Assembly (NCBI GenBank): GCA_003013855.2
Contig: ML058453.1
Location: forward strand, 4,147,861 to 4,211,860
Direction of reading: 5' to 3'
Length of the DNA stretch: 64,000 nt
Origin: Liriodendron chinense
Taxonomy: Eukaryota; Streptophyta; Magnoliopsida; Magnoliales; Magnoliaceae
Shown here piece by piece: positions 21,801 to 33,246 of the stretch. A model generated the notes under the pieces. The model searched no databases, was not told where the DNA came from, and saw only the letters and a list, made by a program, of their open reading frames with translations. How positions within the stretch are numbered: the stretch's first letter is position 1; each line of letters begins with the position of its first letter. A program made the position numbers and the translations under genes.

Positions 21801-21931
21801 AATACAAATCTTCTAAAGTCTTAGTTCTAAATCGGGCGTCTGCACTCTCAATTGATAATTAAATTAGAAAACTTTCTAGAAGTGCTCGAGTACTCTCCAG
21901 GCTCGAGGATTGAAATTTCTAGGGCGTTACA
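18888..21931. mobile_element. Solo LTR-like element, about 3.0 kb
   Basis: Begins TGTCACTGCCCCGAAAATC and ends CTAGGGCGTTACA, i.e. TG...CA with GTCACTGCCC/GGGCGTTAC termini like many plant gypsy (Del/Tekay-type) LTRs. It is flanked by a perfect 5-bp duplication AATTA (18883-18887 and 21932-21936). No gag-pol frame lies inside. Long low-complexity runs include a CACTGGACAGCGAG/GGACACTGGACAG cluster at 19665-19725. It is best read as a solo LTR left by recombination. A non-autonomous LARD-like element is the alternative. Its orientation cannot be decided. Confidence 0.7.
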
Positions 21932-22109
21932 AATTAACAGACATATTAAAAAATATTCTCAAAACATGTCATTTGATTTAATACAAAATGGGATCCTTTT
22001 AAGTTATTAAATAGGGATAAATTTGTGAAAAATGGATGTCCTAATAATTTACATGCATTCAATAATCTATCTGAATATCTTATTACATCGATATTTTGAG
22101 CACTTATCA

Positions 22110-22775
22110 TGAGAAAAATTGTCCATTGAAGAACTAATGAGATCGTTGCAAGCACATGAGCAACAAATACAAAAGAATGTTGGCCCGATGCTTGAACATG
22201 CCTTAGAGTCTAAGGTGATTTTAAATGAACAAAAGAATGGCAATACACAATGAGGGGGTCGTGGCACTAGCAATCGTGCAAGAGGCAGAGGGCATAAATA
22301 CCATCCAAGCCAAAGACAAAATTAACAAAAGTTTACCAATTTCTGTGGAAGAGGAATTGGTAGAGGCAGATCCATGCGTGGACATGAAAATACAAAAAAG
22401 ATTCAATGTTACAATTACAACAAGTTCGGTCATTATGCTTCAGACTACTGGAGCAAACCAGTTGATCAAGATGAACATTCTAATTATGCAGAAGCATTAA
22501 ATCATGAAAAGGAAAACTCCATACTTCTTTTTGCACAAGAAGAAGCATGTGATCAACATGACATGTGGTATCTCGACTCTGGTGCGAGTAACCACATGTG
22601 TGAAAAGAAGGAGCTGTTCGTGGAACTGGCAGAAGATACTCGTGGCAACGTGAGTCTAGGAGACTTATTAAAAGTTTCTGTGAAAGGTAAAGAAAAAGTT
22701 AAAATCTATCAGAAGAATGGTGTGCCGAATTTTATCTCCAATGTGTATTACATACCAAACATGAAAAGTAATTAA
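22110..22775 (+). pseudogene. copia-2 gag end and protease
   Basis: Gag tail with an RG-rich stretch, then CYNYNKFGHYASDYW. The CCHC knuckle has lost its second and last cysteines (both Y). The protease site WYLDSGASNHMC is intact, followed by NVSLGDLLKVSVKGKEKVKI. Stops occur in the gag part (for example after GNTQ) and at 22773. Confidence 0.88.
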
Positions 22776-23782
22776 CATCCTCAGTATCGGCCAACTCCTT
22801 GAGAAGTGGTATGTCATACACATGGAAAACTATTCCCTCTCTATAAGAGATGCACATGGGAGACTCGTGGCTCAAGTCCAAATGGCGAAGAATCGCATGT
22901 TTCCACTCTAAATCAACACAAAAACTGAGAAGTGTCTCTATGAAATCGTGAAAAAATGATTCATGGAGATGGCATCTTCGCTTTGGGCATCTCCATTTCA
23001 ACGGCTTAAAGTTATTGTCTTCGTCAAGCATGGTACAGGGCTTGCTTGCTATTGAAGCTCCAAAACATGTGTGTGAGGCGTACACACTTGGCAAGCAACA
23101 AAGGAACTCCTTTTCAAGTGGAGTGTCTAGAAGAGCAAAGGAACCACTTCAATTGGTTCATACTAATATTTGTGGACCACTTGAAACACCCTCTCTTGGG
23201 GGTAATAAATACTTTATTACCTTCATTGATAATTTCAGTAGAAGACTTTGGGTGTATTGCATCAAAGAAAAATCTTCCGCTTTCACTATTTTTAAAATTT
23301 TCAAAGCTCGTGTTGAAGTTGAAAGTGGTCACAAAATTAAAGTACTCAGATCTGACAGAGGTAGAGAGTACACCTCAAATGCATTTCGAGATTATTGCAG
23401 AGAACAAGGCATCAAGCAACAGCACACTGTAACCTACACGCCACAGCAGAATGGCATTGTGGAACGAAAGAACCGCACCATCCTCGACATGACAAGAACC
23501 ATGCTAAAAGAGAAAGGACTGCTAAAGAGCTTCTGGGCAAAGGCGGTTGCATGTACTGCCTACTTGCTCAATCGATATCCTACCAAGAGCGTCAGAAACA
23601 TGACACCTCAAGAGGCATGGAGTGGTTACAAACCGAGCATGGCACACCTAAGGATCTTTGAGTGTGTCGCCTACGCTCAAGTTCCAGAAGCAAGAAGAAA
23701 GAAGCTTGATGATCGTGATAAGAATTACATCTTCATCGGCTACAGCAAAGAGTCAAAGGCATACAACTCTACAACCCACTAA
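22776..23782 (+). pseudogene. copia-2 integrase
   Basis: 22776-23014 is the frame-shifted pre-integrase segment (SVGQLLEKWYVIHMENYSLS and later WRWHLRFGHLHFNGLKLL). 23015-23782 is open and holds HTNICGPLETPSLGGNKYF, FIDNFSRRLWVY, LRSDRGREYTSNAFRDYC and QQNGIVERKNRTILDM, which supplies the D, D and E of the catalytic triad. It ends with FIGYSKESKAYNSTTH and then a stop (codon TAA at 23780). The catalytic core looks intact, but its flanks are broken. Confidence 0.9.
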
Positions 23783-24063
23783 CCAATAAAGTGGTGGTGA
23801 GTAAAGATGTAGTATTCTGCAAGGAAGTAGCCTAGAAATAGAACGAGGAAGATTGCGCCAAAGAAAATCAAGTCGAGGTTAAAGAACATGAAGAAGAGAA
23901 GCATGAGAACCAGGAGCAGACACCTGCAACACCCTCTTTTACCGAATCGTCTGCATGTAGAAGTCCAGCGATACGTTCCATCTCCTCTAGAAGTATTCCA
24001 TCAAATTAAAATTCAAGTAGCACATCTTCATTCAATTCTCCTTCACCCTTAGCTCCTATTAAA

Positions 24064-24603
24064 ATGAGGAGCCGTAACGATATCCACACCGAAACTAAGG
24101 AAGTAAATTTGTTCTGCTTATATGTGGATCACGAGCCTCTTACATTTGAGGATGTAGAAGAAGAATGCTGGAGGATGGCTATGGAAGAGGAGATCCAGGC
24201 CATTGAGAAAAACCATACATGGGATCTGACTTTACTTCCTCAAGGCCAAAGAACCATTGGCGTCAAATGGATGTACAAGATCAAGCGAAATGCTGATGGT
24301 GAGATTGATCGCTACAAGGCAAGGTTCGTAGCAAAGGGTTACAAACAGAAATACGGGGTGGATTATGAAGAAGTCTTCGCTCCTGTTGCTCTCCTTGACA
24401 CTGTGAGGATGATTATCTCCTTTGCAACCCATCACAGTTGGATGATCTACCAACTGGATATGAAATCTACATTCCTAAATGGAATTCTAGAAGAAGAGGT
24501 CTATGTTGACCAGCCTGAAGCTTTTGTTGTTCAAGGGGAGGAACACAAAGTGTATCGACTGAAGAAAGCCCTTTATGGGTTGAAGCAGGCTCCTCATGCC
24601 TAG
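24064..24603 (+). pseudogene. copia-2 reverse transcriptase, first part
   Basis: Reads WRMAMEEEIQAIEKNHTWDL, GVKWMYKIKRNADGEIDRYK, ARFVAKGYKQKYGVDYEEVF, YQLDMKSTFLNGILEEEVYV (the usual VKSAFLNG is changed) and YRLKKALYGLKQAPHA. It then hits TAG where a tryptophan codon (TGG) is expected. Confidence 0.9.
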
Positions 24604-24678
24604 AATGCACGCATCGATAACTATCTGTAAGAGAATGGTTTCATCCAATGACCGTATGAGCATGCGGTCTATGCTAAT

Positions 24679-25665
24679 ATGAATACTCATGGCGATATAC
24701 TTATAGCATGCTTGTATGTTGATGATTTTCTGTTCACAAGGAACAACCAGTTGATGTTTGATGAATTCAAGAAGGCCATGTTTAAGGAGTTCGAGATGAC
24801 CGATGGCGGACACATGTCTTTCTTTCTAGGCATCGAAGTGGAGCAACAAAATGGAGGCATCCATATATCTCAGAAAAAGTATGCCAAGGAGTTGCTTGAA
24901 AAGTTCAAGATGGTAGACTGCAATGCCGTGAACACGCCTGTAGCAACGGGCCTAAAGCTGACAAAAGAAGGAGAAGAAAGAAGTGTGGACTCGACTTTGT
25001 TCAAGAGTCTGATTGGAAGCATAAGGTATCTCACAATCATAAGGCTGGATATTATCTACAGTGTTGGGCTTCTAAGCAGGTACATGGAAGCGCCAAAAGA
25101 ATCACACTGGCTAGCCACAAAAATAATTCTTAGGTACATCAAAGGAACAATGGAATTTGGTCTTTTCTATCCATACGATGATGAAGCAATGCTGTATAGA
25201 TACTCAGACAGTGATTGGGGAGGTGACCAAGATGAAAGTAAGAGCACCACTAGCTATGTATTCTATCTCGGGATAACTACTTTCACATGGAATTCGAAGA
25301 AGCTGAGTGTGGTCGCCCTGTCCACATGTGAAGCAGAGTACGTGGCAGCATCATCCACAGTCTGTGAGGCAATTTGGTTGAGAAACCTGCTAAAGGAGCT
25401 GAAGCATCCGCATGAAGGATCCACAATCATATATGTAGATAACAAGTTGGCAATCGAGCTCTCCAAAAATTCGGTGCAGCATGGAAGGAGCAAGCACATC
25501 GATACTCGATACCATTTTCTCAGAGATCAAGTAAAGTATAAAGTGGTGAAATTGGAATACTGCCATACCACTGAACAGGTCGCGGACATATTCACCAAAG
25601 TATTACCGACTGATACATTCAGACGACTAAGGTCAATGCTTAGAATGAAACCGGTTTTAGTTTGA
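24679..25665 (+). pseudogene. copia-2 RT palm end and RNase H
   Basis: 328-codon open stretch. It has the catalytic YVDD (LIACLYVDDFLFTRNN), MTDGGHMSFFLGIEVEQQNG, YAKELLEKFKMVDCNAVNTP, RYSDSDWGGDQDESKSTTSY with the RNase H DSD, CEAEYVAASSTVCEAIWLRN, VDNKLAIELSKNSVQHGRSK, HIDTRYHFLRDQVKYKVVKL and the terminal DIFTKVLPTDTFRRLR. It is well preserved, but the frame is cut off from the rest by stops at 24601-24660. Confidence 0.92.
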
Positions 25666-25671
25666 AGGTGA

Positions 25672-26040
25672 GTGTTAGCATGTCCAAACCAAATGGATGG
25701 TTCAGATGCTCTAGCAACCTCTAGAAGTTTCTTGGCGTCTAAAAAGCCACACGTTATAGCTATAGGTATATTCACACATTATTGCTGGTGGAGTTCCATA
25801 CATTAGAAAAGGATGGATTAAGAGTAGTTTTTTATTTGTGTAGAAACTGTTATTTTCTTACCCTTGTAGTGTATTAGTGTAAGGGCATTTAGTCATTTCA
25901 ACTTGGTTGCTATAGCTTATATAAAGGGATCATCTTGCTGTAAGTTTGATGGACACAAAGTGGATGAAGGAAATGTAATACAAAATCAACACAGCAACAG
26001 TTTTAGAAAATCTGTTTTATCTTTATTTTTTTTTTTCTTT
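25672..26040 (+). repeat. copia-2 3' LTR (right end uncertain)
   Basis: Begins TGTTAGCATGTCC right after the purine-rich GAAGGTGAG. A TATA box (TATATAAAG, 25918-25926) lies about 245 bases in. The stretch ends near a T-run (26028-26044). No partner LTR is found to fix the right edge. Confidence 0.6.
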
Positions 26041-26060
26041 CTTTCAAGTCATCCTGTGCC

Positions 26061-27390
26061 TTTGAAAAGCCAATAGCCCAGTCTCCTAAGACAATCGTCC
26101 AGCTTCTTCATCCAATCGACCAGATCCTGAAGGTGATCGACCAGCTTCTAAGGCAATCGCCCAACATGAGTTGCATCAATGGTCTGGGTCACCAGGGGTG
26201 CCACTGTAAACTTAAGGGCCAAGCCGCCAAGGCATAACAGTAAGTGTGTCAATGGGCCGGGCTGGCCCGCCTTTCGGGCTGGGGATGGAGTATCAAGCCC
26301 AAGGGCCTGGCTCGGGCTTAAAAATCAAGGCCGCTTATAAAAGGGCCAGGCTTGGAAATATCCCGTGGATCTGATGCTCATACTCAAAGGTCCAAGAAAA
26401 TAAGGAATAGGTTATTCAGAAATGTAAGAAAATATAGCAGCGGTCTATATTGAATGGTTCACATATTCATATTCAATAATCCAAGAAAATACAGCAACTT
26501 CACATGCGATGCCTAAAAATTCAGCCGATCCAGTCAGCATGGATCTGATATATATGCTCATGGGCCCCACTGTATTTTATGCTCATGGATCACACCATCA
26601 ATGCCGCATACCAAAAAAATCCTCGATTGGTGGCTAAGATCATCCAATCTGGATGGCATGGTCCATCTACTTTAGAGCTCAACAAACCATAGGTAAAGAT
26701 TACCAAACCATGGCCGTCATTGGTCGGATCTCACAGTCCCAAAGAAATCTGAATCGTGCCTCGATTGGTCAGATCTAACAATCTCCCATTGAGGGATTGG
26801 ATAGGGATAGGTAAAGCAGTAAGAATCCTCAAGGCCCAATGCAAAAGTGATGTAGAGAGAGGACCTCTGATCGGGGAAGGATCAAGCGCATTCATGGAGG
26901 AGATGGATAGGAAGAAAACTCTAAAAAATGACCACTAACAACGTTAGTCGACTAATCGACGCCCCTGGTTGACTGACCGAATTAGGCCAAAAAGCCTCCA
27001 AACTCGCTGGACCGCTTTTGGTCCCATCGACCAACCGACCAAACTCTGATGACTGGCCAATTGACAACTTTGGCAGGCCATCAGCCCTCTGTTGACTGAC
27101 CGACTGGTTCCGCAGAGTTGCACGGATTTTTTTAAATTTGCATGATTTGTTCCTTTTTTCATTAGAAATCTTTTTAACTATGTTTTTACGACTTTTAGGA
27201 TTAGTTTTCTCTTTAAATAATTGTTTAATTCATTGTTAATGGGAATCTTTGTTTTGATTAATGAAATTTTAGATTTTTTAGTCTATTCTTCTCATGGATT
27301 CGAGATATTCCCATGTGGATTCAAGAAAGTTCGGTTGAGGATTCCCGGAAGCTTTATGGCTCGGGAGTAGTTTTCTTATGAGAAAGGCAG
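26061..27390. other. Gene-free stretch with MITE and LTR debris
   Basis: No gene is seen. 26238-26357 starts GTCAATGGGCCGGGCTGGCC and is one end of a dispersed MITE family (other copies at 33.8 and 35.7 kb). 26935-27130 is rich in GACCGACC/GTTGACTGACCGA words typical of some LTR interiors. 27180-27390 is AT-rich and looks like an LTR tail. None of it can be completed. Confidence 0.4.
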
Positions 27391-27501
27391 TGATCAATCA
27401 CACCATGTGTACGCCTGTGTCAAAAATCTCCACCTGCACCGCACGGTGCAAAGCAAGATTCTGATGAATATCCCTGGAGCAATAGGTGGCCCAAACTCTG
27501 T

Positions 27502-27685
27502 GGGCCCCAAGGTGATGTATGTCTTTTCCATCCTTCCATTTTGCCCCTGGCATGAGCCTAAAATTAAGCGGATCCAAAGCCCAAGTGGACCATATATACT
27601 ATAAGAGGGATAACGACGCCCACCATTGAAACCTTCCTTGGCACACCTTGATGTTTATTTTCCTTCCAACCTGCTTATAAGGAAA
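27502..27685. mobile_element. MITE fragment, GGGCCCAC-TGATG superfamily
   Basis: Starts GTGGGCCCCAAGGTGATGTA and keeps TGGCATGAGCCTAAAATTAA, GCCCACCATTGAAACCTTCC and CAACCTGCTTATAAGG. Internally deleted, with no closing end. Confidence 0.6.
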
Positions 27686-27861
27686 GAGGTCATTTATAGA
27701 ATGTGGTAGGTGACAAAAACTGAAAATAAAAAGATGCGACGAATAAAAAGTATTCCGCTGAGTAGTCGGCCAGAATGATTCCAATATTGGCTGATAAAAA
27801 TGTCCCGTTTATTAGTCAGAGAGCATCATTGCATAAGATGCTCTATGTGAGCGCATACACA

Positions 27862-28060
27862 GTATATTCAGGTTTTCATTTTGTATCTAGGCCATCGATC
27901 TCTTGTGCCCCACCGTGGATGGAGCACTTACCAAGAATCTCCCAAAGTGCAAGATCCTATCCATTCACACGTGAACAATGGGGACCAACAAACCAATGGT
28001 CTGGATCACTAAACCATGAACCCGACTCAACAAACTAAAAAACCACAGTTTTATTCAGCA
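27862..28060. repeat. Dispersed repeat C, copy 3
   Basis: TTTTGTATCTAGGCCATCGA then CTCTTGTGCCCCACCGTGGA, AAGAATCTCCCAAAG and CCAATGGTCTGGATCACTAA. Close to the copy downstream of YUCCA copy B (12660-12980). Confidence 0.65.
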
Positions 28061-28385
28061 TAGATGGTAACTAAAACCAATTTTTAATACTGATCTAACC
28101 AAGACCCTATGCTACAATGAGCTTGAAGAGATAAACTGCCCTCTCTACACTGAAACATACATTAGCACCGTTCAGTAAATGGACCACTAACCCCTTATCT
28201 CCTAACCCTTTTGCAACTAACCATATTACTAACAATCTCATTACAGGATCTTGAAACTCCTTTCTAGGTCATATCACTCCAAAACCATTAATGATCTTAT
28301 TAAAGTTCTAAATATTTTCATATCTGCTCAAACATCTCACTAAGACATTTTCAATAGGACTTGTTACAAACGGTCGAATTCGATA

Positions 28386-29387
28386 TCAAACATCAAACTG
28401 TTCCAGCTGCACTGCCTTGGCGTTGAGAGGAACATACTCCCCCCGGTACACTTCGAGGTGATCCGCCAGGCACGACTTATCGATGCTCTGGTTGTGGTAG
28501 GACTTGCAAACGAAGTAGATGACCGTTTGGATCACGAGGCCAAAGAGGATCAGCTTCGCGAGCGACATGAAGAAAAGGATCCCAAATCCAACCCTAGCTT
28601 TGAGTCCCAATGACTCCCCATGTACCACAAGTTTCTGAAACAATATACTGATAGACATAACACCAATGTGAATCTTAACGAAAATGGCAGTCGCGGTCCA
28701 TGCCTTGCCCTTGATCAATGCACTGCTCTTCTCCATAGCCTCAATTCCACGCACATCCTCCAGCACCGAAATTACACTGGCCAGGTTCCATACAACACTA
28801 ATGTACACAAACCCAATAAAGTACAACGTGAAGAGAATGATGAGGACAATCAGAGTCGCCGTGTTGGGACCCATCAGGAAGAAAAAGAAGACCATGATCA
28901 TTACTGTAAGAGTGTTGTACCCTAGCAAGATTAGAACTGTCCATAAGAATGTGACCATGAGCCTCTTCCATACCTTGGGCACCACACTCATCACCTTCCT
29001 AAAGGTCAGGTCCTTAGCGGTGTAGATGCATGCGATCGTGTACACAACAGCAGACGTGGACAGGAGGGCGAAGACTATGACAAGGACGAAGTAGGCCACC
29101 TTGATCAGCAAGTAGGCGGTCCACTCAGACCATATGCGGTTAAGGATTATCTCATCGTGTTTTCGGCTACCATCTTGGGTGTGGTCCAAGGCATCTTCAT
29201 TGGTGTTGATCTTGGTGACTATGAGTTCTGATATTTGGATGTGGGCTAGAAAGATGAAGGATAGAGGTAGAACTAGAGCTAGGGTGATTTTGGAGAAGAT
29301 CTTCCTCCATGTTAATACAATCTTGTAGGATTCCTTGTAGATGCCAAAAAACCCTAGAAACTGAAGCTCCTCAGGCTCTCTATCCAT
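28386..29387 (-). CDS. Multi-pass membrane protein of unknown function, intact single exon
   Basis: A 333-residue open frame with no intron, from ATG at 29387 to TGA at 28386. I recognise it as a plant-specific membrane family typified, as I recall, by Arabidopsis AT4G19950/AT5G44860, with the N-terminus MDREPEELQFLGFFGIYKES. Databases sometimes label the family polyadenylate-binding protein 1-B-binding protein. About six hydrophobic segments can be seen near residues 30-50, 92-120, 142-172, 175-205, 233-255 and 267-295. The loops are rich in K/R (KVWKRL) and the tail is hydrophilic (SCLADHLEVYRGEYVPLNAK). There is no signal peptide and no catalytic motif. GC content rises over the frame compared with its flanks, which fits a real gene. 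A TATATC motif lies about 60 bases before the ATG. No frame break is seen, unlike MetRS and YUCCA copy B. Function is unknown. Confidence 0.9.
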   Translation of the reverse strand: MDREPEELQFLGFFGIYKESYKIVLTWRKIFSKITLALVLPLSFIFLAHIQISELIVTKINTNEDALDHTQDGSRKHDEIILNRIWSEWTAYLLIKVAYFVLVIVFALLSTSAVVYTIACIYTAKDLTFRKVMSVVPKVWKRLMVTFLWTVLILLGYNTLTVMIMVFFFFLMGPNTATLIVLIILFTLYFIGFVYISVVWNLASVISVLEDVRGIEAMEKSSALIKGKAWTATAIFVKIHIGVMSISILFQKLVVHGESLGLKARVGFGILFFMSLAKLILFGLVIQTVIYFVCKSYHNQSIDKSCLADHLEVYRGEYVPLNAKAVQLEQFDV

Positions 29388-32300
29388 GGTAGAGAGAGAA
29401 TGGATGGAGGTTGGCTTTGGTGGGGGTGGAAGTGCTCAAGATATGAGATATAAGACTTGGGTGGACTTCGTATTCTTAAGATAACCCTAATCCTTGTGTA
29501 AATTACGGTGATACCGGTACGATGATAAGTTGGTGGTGTCTGTCATCCACACCGTCCAAATGGTGTGCCCCATGGCAAATCCAAGCATTAGACTACATCA
29601 AAACCTTCATCCAACACCAAGGTTTAAAAATAGTGTTTTGATCTTGACCATCCATTAAATATCCATCCATCCATCAGTCAATTTGAAATTAAATCAATAC
29701 AAACTTCTGTTTAAGAGTCATCCATGTTAGGGTTATGGTCTGTACGATTTATTTTTTTATAATGTACATCAACCATCCTACTCTGCCTGCACGGTTTCTA
29801 TGATATGGGCCATCCAATGTCCCCTGCTATGGATAGGCCGGTGGACAATGCCATTTTAACTAACTATTTTCCAGACTGCGGGTTAGACAAATGGGATCCT
29901 ATGATCGCTGATCGAGTGGGCCATCTAAGATGCAGTACATCGGATGGACGGTCCAGATCACCATGTGTGTGGCTGAGGAGAATGCACGACGGATGGTATC
30001 CTCTCTCTACGTCGTAATACATTGCATTTTAACAAGCGTGCGCATGAGTGCAAAACAATGGCAGTTTTGTAATTTTAGACAAACATAATCTTATAACAGA
30101 GAAAAGAGTATTCGTGTCTTTTTTTTTTTTATGACGGACGGCACGAATCATGGCATTTATCTCATGTCTTTCATGGGCGAGGGATCTTTTGTGACGTGAG
30201 AGGACGAGGACATTGACGTTATCCTCGAGCCTTGTCTTTGTGCAAGTAGGACCCGCAGCAGGGTCATCTCGACCATTGGTCTGATGATTCCCGCAATGGA
30301 TAGGTGGATTCGATCAAAAGTAGGAACCATCGAATACTTGAATCTAATGAAAGGTCTGGATCATTGAACCACGAATCTCACTTGCAGAAATTGAAGGTTT
30401 GGAAGAATTATACTGTGTCCGGGTGCTGGACCTCAAATTCGGACAGGTGAAGCCCATGTTATAGTAATCCAGACCATTGGCCTGTTATCTTCCACCATGT
30501 ATAGACTACCCCCGAAAGCATCCTTGTTAGGACTGTTATACCCTTAATTTTATTTTTCGGCTTATAGTTTAACAGTAAAAAAACTAATGTATAACAGTGG
30601 TCAATTCCAGCTAAAGAAAGTCCAGAGATTGGACGCGCTAGATCTTCCAATTAGAAAGATTTCTGGAGAATGATCCAATAATGGTACCAACGAGAAGGGC
30701 TAAGTAATTGTTTTTAAGACATATAATCGAACTGTAATTACCCCGAAGCCTTTAACGGACTCTAATCATTTTAAATTATGGGTGTCATTTTATGTGTCAT
30801 GAATAAAAATTATTCTTATCAGAAGGCTACTAGTGAACAAATGTCCACTGTTTAAATGTTAGAATTGTTCAACCAATTTGATTTTCTTATTGTAACTTAG
30901 TGAGGGTAGATTATTCAACAACTTGGATCAGCTTGAGCTAAAATATGCTCTATGTATCATTCACAAGTGCTTATGTATCATGCATCGGACATGGATAGAA
31001 TATCAAATTACTGTTGGCATCCGCCCTTAAGGCGGGTCGGATGTAGTAAATATGTATAGATGATGGGTTGGATATTGGTACTTGGGCATGCAACGGGCCT
31101 CCCTTGAGGTCATGTGGGGCAAGCATATATATTCAACTCTCTTTGATGTAGTAAGTGGTGAAGCCAGCTTAGATTCGTCCTCTTTTGGAGTAGGAAAAAG
31201 GAGGAAGAGTGGAGCTTGGTTATAAGCAGAACTTCGAATTTAAATTTAAGTGGACATATGGTTGGATAGGACAGACATGGCCAGCTTGAAAACCAAGCTA
31301 GGCCTGTCGCACTAGCCTATTCAATAGGGTCATGCCTCATTTATAGGTTGGTTGACCAGTCGGGCATGTGCAGGTAGCAGAGGCCCATGGGTCTGGCTTG
31401 AATAGTGGTTTTGAAGCCTGGGCAAGAAAACCGACCGGCACTGGTCCAGGTCTTGGCAAATTCTGCCTGTGCTCGAGAGAGAGAGAGCCATTAATGATTC
31501 GAATTCGATCTCAAATCACAGGCCTAATCATGAAAAAGGTCTTGAGCTGGGCCTCACTTTGCCCGGGCATGAGCTGACCTTCACAAGGCCGAGTTCCAAC
31601 CCATTTCTGCCATTGGGAGTAGAGCTGGACACACACCAAGCCACCTCGAAAGCTCGGCTCGAATTGGTTTGAAAAAGCCCGGCTTTGATTAGTTCAAATA
31701 GAAGTTTCAACCAAACCAAGCCTCAAATTCAAGCTTGTTTAAAAAAATCAAACAAAGCTCAAACCAGGGGCAGTATCGGCTCAACTTAGCTCGGTTTGAT
31801 TCGGCTTGATTCAGCTCATAGGTTGTATACACACTGTTTCTTGTGGTGTGCTCCACTTGAGCTTTGGATATGATTTAATTTTGGATGATGTCCTAAAATG
31901 ATATGTTAAAACGGGTGGACAGTATGGATAATACATATACATAACGACATGGATAATACATAATCCATATGCAATGCACACTGTTTCCTGTGATTTGGTC
32001 CACTAAAACTTTGGATAATATTCACTTTTGGATGATTTCCTAAAATGATATGTAAAAATGAATTCAATTTTAGTGTTGTCATTTTTCTATTAGTCCTTTT
32101 TAATGTTATTTTGTAGTATTATCTTTGTATATATATATATATATATATATATTGCTTATTTAACAAACAAATGAGTTTATCCCTCTTTGAACTTGGCTTG
32201 ATTTGGCTTAGATATTTAGACCAAACCAAATTAAGTTCAAGCTTCTATAATTTAGACGAAGCCAAGCTCAAACATTAGGGATAGACTAAAGATCGGCTCA

Positions 32301-32597
32301 TGTAAAGATTCAACAGGGGTGTCATATAAACAAGGCAAACCAAACTTAGGTCAAACCTAGGTTCAGCTAGCGCAGCTCATGTACAGTTCTACCTGGGAGA
32401 GACTTGGTAGCTTTTTCGTAATTTCTCAGTCAATTATATCTTGGCCATTGGAAGGTCCGTTGGATTCTTTGGCCACAACCAACCAACGATCGTTCCAATG
32501 CGTGAAGCCGGCAGATTAATTAATATAAAAACAGTAATAAACAAGAGAATGCAGATGCTCCATAAAATCTGCATGAATTTTGAGGATTGTCTGATAC
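29388..32597. other. Gene-free stretch
   Basis: No gene is seen. 29480-29960 has diverged repeat words (CATCCACACCGTCCAAATGG, GGATGGACGGTCCAGATCAC). 31617-32394 looks like a decayed MITE, with ends GTAGAGCTGGACAC and an inverse GTACAGTTCTACC; inside are fragments of the GGGCCCAC family (31820-32050). The rest is AT-rich and featureless. Confidence 0.4.
32128..32152. repeat. (TA)n microsatellite
   Basis: Twelve uninterrupted TA units. Confidence 0.95.
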
Positions 32598-32835
32598 TCC
32601 AGTGCTCTTAAGAGCACTGTAAGTTCTAGTGCTGTTAGTTTCATCGGTTCAGTTGGACAGTTCGATCAATTGATCTGAGCTGTCTATTAATTCCAGAGAA
32701 CATTTCGTCAGCTAGGATGCAAAAATTAAACTGATCCGATGATCTAATCAAACCTTGATTAGGTGTTATTTTATGTAGCCGTCCTTTTTTCTAAGCCATG
32801 GATGGGATGGTTACAATTGCCTAACAAAACTGATT
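32598..32835. repeat. Dispersed repeat B, copy 1
   Basis: Shares AGAGCACTGTAAGTT, then CTGTCTATTAA, ACATTTCGTC and AGCCATGGATGGGATGG, in the same order as 38135-38362. About 235 bp. Ends not defined; no coding. Confidence 0.7.
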
Positions 32836-33246
32836 CTTTAGAATCATAAGCAATCCATGATGGTTCCTAAGATATAGATGGATCTAATTGTTGATTGGAC
32901 CTACTTTTGTGAAGATGATCCTGTCCGTCCATCTTAGAGGCAGCTGATCAAATGGTTAATATTTGTGTTATTGGTTTGATTTTGAATGGTAGCCCATGAA
33001 ATGTGTTTTAGACCTAATGAGCAGTTTAGATCAATGGACTGGACTGTTTGAATATCCCAATGTAACTGGAGCTGTATAAGCTTTGGAAGCACTTGGAGCA
33101 GTTCTCAACAAACAAACTAGACTAGTTTTGTCCAATGTTTAAAAGAAATGAGAAATAATCTCATGCTGCAGGCGTATGTGAAATTTTACACACAGCCTTT
33201 TCTTTCTGGCTGACGTGTCACATATGTTGAATATTCGAGTCGGCGA

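Larger units (their letters stand above)
22110..25665 (+). mobile_element. Second Ty1/copia element, 5'-truncated
   Basis: Plus-strand internal region with gag end, protease, integrase, RT and RNase H in copia order, followed by a purine-rich stretch and a 3' LTR from about 25672. No 5' LTR or primer site is found upstream. The recognisable part starts in the middle of gag (SIEELMRSLQAHEQQIQKN at about 22120), almost abutting the solo LTR that ends at 21931. Its protein text differs clearly from that of the 13-18 kb element, so it is another lineage. Confidence 0.9.
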
